Below, in pieces: positions 63,693 to 64,000 of a stretch of 64,000 nt of DNA. The notes under the pieces were generated by a model, which had not been told where the DNA came from, ran no database searches, and worked only from the letters and a program-made list of their open reading frames with translations. Each line of letters begins with the position of its first letter. Positions within the stretch are counted from its first letter, which is position 1. Source of the DNA: Micromonospora humi (GTDB lineage: Bacteria; Actinomycetota; Actinomycetes; Mycobacteriales; Micromonosporaceae); NCBI RefSeq assembly GCF_900090105.1, contig NZ_FMDM01000006.1, positions 1-64,000 of the forward strand, in the 5' to 3' direction. The position numbers were made by a program, and so were the translations under genes.

Positions 63693-64000
63693 ATGACCGG
63701 GCGCACGACAGTTGACGTACTGTCCTTGGAGGACTTCCACCTGCGGCTCGAGCGGCGTCTGCACGAGGCGGAGTCGGTGCTGCGCAAGCTCAACACCGAG
63801 ATGCAGTGCCGGCCGCCCGCGCTCGGCACGTTCACCGACGCGACCGACAACTCGCGCCGCTACTCCGAGATCCACCAGAGCTACGTCGATCACGTCGACC
63901 GGCTGCGCCGGGCGGTCCTGGCCGCCCGCGAGGCGACCGCGACGATCATGACGAACTACAAGACCGCCGAGGCCCGCAACGCCGCCGCGGCGGCCGACAT
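63693..64000 (+). CDS. Helical type VII-linked protein, 3' end cut by the window
   Basis: The first ~102 residues (MTGRTTVDVLSLEDFHLRLE...) form long amphipathic helices with many Arg, Glu and Ala, like ESX-associated or WXG100-type helical proteins, but no WxG is visible yet. It lies 118 bp after eccB. It may be a substrate or a coiled-coil partner. The reading frame is still open at the window end. Confidence 0.75.
   Translation, partial: MTGRTTVDVLSLEDFHLRLERRLHEAESVLRKLNTEMQCRPPALGTFTDATDNSRRYSEIHQSYVDHVDRLRRAVLAAREATATIMTNYKTAEARNAAAAAD

Noticed and set aside
1..64000. CRISPR arrays, tRNA or rRNA genes, insertion sequences
   Set aside because: No regular spacer-repeat pattern, no tRNA-like cloverleaf and no transposase reading frame was recognised by eye. 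A dedicated search could still find a tRNA.

Overview
The window is about 64 kb of very high-GC DNA. Codon use, gene content and short intergenic spaces point to a filamentous actinobacterium, most likely Micromonosporaceae (a Micromonospora-type chromosome); this is inferred from gene content, not from a marker gene. No rRNA, tRNA, CRISPR array or insertion sequence was recognised.

Region 1 (1-7860) begins in the 3' part of ispG. It is followed directly by a small specialised-metabolism locus: two adenylate-forming enzymes (one like the phenazine-tailoring protein EhpF, one PaaK/CapK-like) and a clavaminate-synthase-like Fe(II)/2-oxoglutarate oxygenase. Next to it sits a gamma-butyrolactone signalling module: an atypical LuxR-type regulator, an AfsA-type signal synthase, a TetR-type receptor candidate and a dehydrogenase-like protein. 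Two palindromes resembling receptor operators lie in front of afsA. Region 2 (7854-13539) is a RiPP locus that looks like a lasso-peptide cluster: a nucleotidyltransferase/B2-protease fusion, a 51-residue precursor, an ABC exporter, an asparagine-synthetase-like cyclase without a glutaminase domain, a PqqD-type recognition protein and an HPr-kinase-like protein.

Region 3 (13645-23462) holds cell-envelope and general genes: an L,D-transpeptidase-like protein, a GH6 cellulase with a CebR/CelR-type operator, a MuiA-like protein, a GlsB-type membrane protein, an ABC transporter, a bacterial voltage-gated cation channel with an odd filter, an MFS transporter and CorA. Region 4 (23520-31726) is a complete potassium system on the minus strand: a 27-residue peptide, kdpF, kdpA, kdpB, kdpC, then a hairpin, then kdpD and kdpE. 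Region 5 (31894-41789) is mixed: membrane proteins, a circularly permuted PHB-depolymerase-type esterase, an RsbW-like ATPase, an aldo/keto reductase, a two-component system, a DUF3152 protease-like protein and a DUF2786 protein.

Region 6 (41790-42910) is an unusual gene-poor stretch with an imperfect inverted repeat, a 17-bp-period iteron array, a duplicated leader sequence and a tiny GntR regulator. Region 7 (42926-50483) has an ECF42-type sigma factor with its DGPF partner, CsbD, and a CsoR-controlled copper locus (CopA, CopZ, a periplasmic-type protein, CsoR), then a YibE/F membrane protein. Region 8 (50612-52521) has a c-di-AMP (ydaO-type) riboswitch in front of a secreted coiled-coil protein, then a beta-carbonic anhydrase. 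Region 9 (53094-64000) is a type VII secretion locus: mycosin, two WXG100 proteins, EccC, EccD, EccE, EccB and the beginning of another small helical protein. Its genes switch strand repeatedly rather than forming one operon.
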